Shown here: in pieces, positions 63,394 to 64,000 of the stretch
How the letters are laid out: the number at the start of each line of letters is the position of its first letter
How positions within the stretch are numbered: position 1 is the first letter of the stretch
From: Burkholderia sp. Ax-1724
Lineage (GTDB): Bacteria > Pseudomonadota > Gammaproteobacteria > Burkholderiales > Burkholderiaceae
DNA length: 64,000 bases
NCBI RefSeq assembly: GCF_011752995.1
Contig: NZ_VWWL01000029.1
Span: forward strand, 1-64,000
Reading direction: 5' to 3'
The notes under the pieces: generated by a model
The model's input: the letters and a program-made list of their open reading frames with translations, nothing else
What the model was told of the DNA's origin: nothing
Databases searched by the model: none
Program-made: the position numbers and the translations under genes

Positions 63394-64000
63394 ATGCCCC
63401 AGCCGGCCGCTAATAGTCTGCGCCGCACGCTGCTGCGGCGCCTCGCTGCTCCCCTTTCGCTGCTCGCGCTGATGAGCGGCCTGATCGCTTACTGGCTGGC
63501 TTGGCAGTACACGCAGCATGTCGTCGACCGCTCGCTCGCCGACCTCGCCACCGCGATCTCCAAACAGATCCAGATTGCCGGACCCGAAGCGCCGATCACG
63601 GTGCCGCCGCTCGCGCAGGCGATGTTCTCCGATCCGGTCGAGCATCTCGTCTACCGGATCAGCAACGGCGACACCGAAATCGCCGGCGACAGCAATCTGC
63701 CGCTGCAAGGCATCAACGTGCGCCGTATGCACTATGCGTATGTATTCGAAACCCAGCATGAAGGCGTGACGGTACGGGTCGCGCAAGTGCGGGTCGACCA
63801 GCCGAAGGGCAATCCGATCATCATCGAAGTCGGTCAGGCCGTGCATCACCGGTTCCGCATCGCCGCCGAGTTTCTGGTCGCGATCATGATGCCGCTGCTG
63901 TTGCTGCTGCTGGCCGGCTGGGTCATCGTCTGGCGCGTCGTCAATCAGCAGCTCAATCCGCTCACCGCCCTCGCCGATTCGCTGAACCGGCAGACGCACA
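63394..64000 (+). CDS. Sensor histidine kinase, N-terminal part (cut by the window edge)
   Basis: The frame from ATG 63394 runs off the window after about 202 codons. It reads a membrane helix (PLSLLALMSGLIAYWLAW, about residues 20-37), then a periplasmic domain of about 130 residues, then a second helix (FLVAIMMPLLLLLLAGWVIV). It then enters a HAMP-like start (NPLTALADSLNRQTH). The arrangement fits TctE/QseC-type kinases with a 2CSK_N sensor domain. The histidine and ATP-binding parts lie outside. It is the partner of the upstream regulator. Confidence 0.88.
   Translation, partial: MPQPAANSLRRTLLRRLAAPLSLLALMSGLIAYWLAWQYTQHVVDRSLADLATAISKQIQIAGPEAPITVPPLAQAMFSDPVEHLVYRISNGDTEIAGDSNLPLQGINVRRMHYAYVFETQHEGVTVRVAQVRVDQPKGNPIIIEVGQAVHHRFRIAAEFLVAIMMPLLLLLLAGWVIVWRVVNQQLNPLTALADSLNRQTH

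Overview
This GC-rich window carries a beta-proteobacterial gene order and protein content typical of Burkholderia or Paraburkholderia chromosome 1. The evidence is the mnmG-rsmG-parA-parB block next to atpIBEFHAGDC, exact parS sites, a DUF3717 protein, gcvTHP followed by sdaA, and many branched-chain amino acid (HAAT/Liv) ABC transporters. The parAB and parS loci suggest it lies near the replication origin, although dnaA and oriC are not in view. Most of the window is conserved core chromosome. The genus is an inference.

Layout. 1-1725: worn mobile-element debris, comprising an IS21-like end with a 24-bp tandem repeat, a truncated small ORF, and a multiply frameshifted P4-type integrase beside a tRNA-Arg(CCG) attachment gene. 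2015-7200: a membrane-anchored dihaem cytochrome c, Rep helicase, a Gfo/Idh/MocA oxidoreductase and a small lipoprotein. 7400-16977: a strong promoter, a two-aptamer glycine riboswitch, gcvT-gcvH-gcvP, an alginate-lyase-family protein, the serine dehydratase sdaA and a thiamine-diphosphate enzyme, so glycine and serine breakdown are grouped. 17074-22238: a Liv-type binding protein and trifunctional putA. 22562-27915: a 57-aa membrane protein, priA, hemE and a PheC-like periplasmic cyclohexadienyl dehydratase. 27916-28755: an AT-richer gene-poor stretch ending in two stacked terminators. 28756-38473: an acyl-CoA synthetase and the complete F1Fo ATP synthase operon with a clear sigma70-type promoter. 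39059-43467: parB, parA, rsmG and mnmG (all minus strand), with one parS inside mnmG and another just upstream of it.

43643-50222: a Liv transporter with a LivM-LivG fusion, LivH, LivF and two tandem paralogous binding proteins. 50763-59272: a second Liv system (binding protein, LivH, LivM, LivG, LivF) downstream of a GMC oxidoreductase and an MmsA-type dehydrogenase, with a divergent LysR regulator, which looks like an uptake-plus-catabolism locus. 60760-64000: a CYTH protein, an Lrp/AsnC regulator, a DUF3717 protein, and an OmpR-family regulator with the start of its sensor kinase, which runs off the window.

I found no convincing wholly new system. The observations most worth a second look are regulatory or architectural: an intrinsic-terminator hairpin between the two glycine aptamers, a parS embedded in a perfect 32-bp palindrome that also looks like the livF terminator, the LivM-LivG fusion, a LivF whose Walker A lysine is arginine, DnaA-box-like sequences at priA and rep, and a possible small RNA or small protein around 28380-28665.
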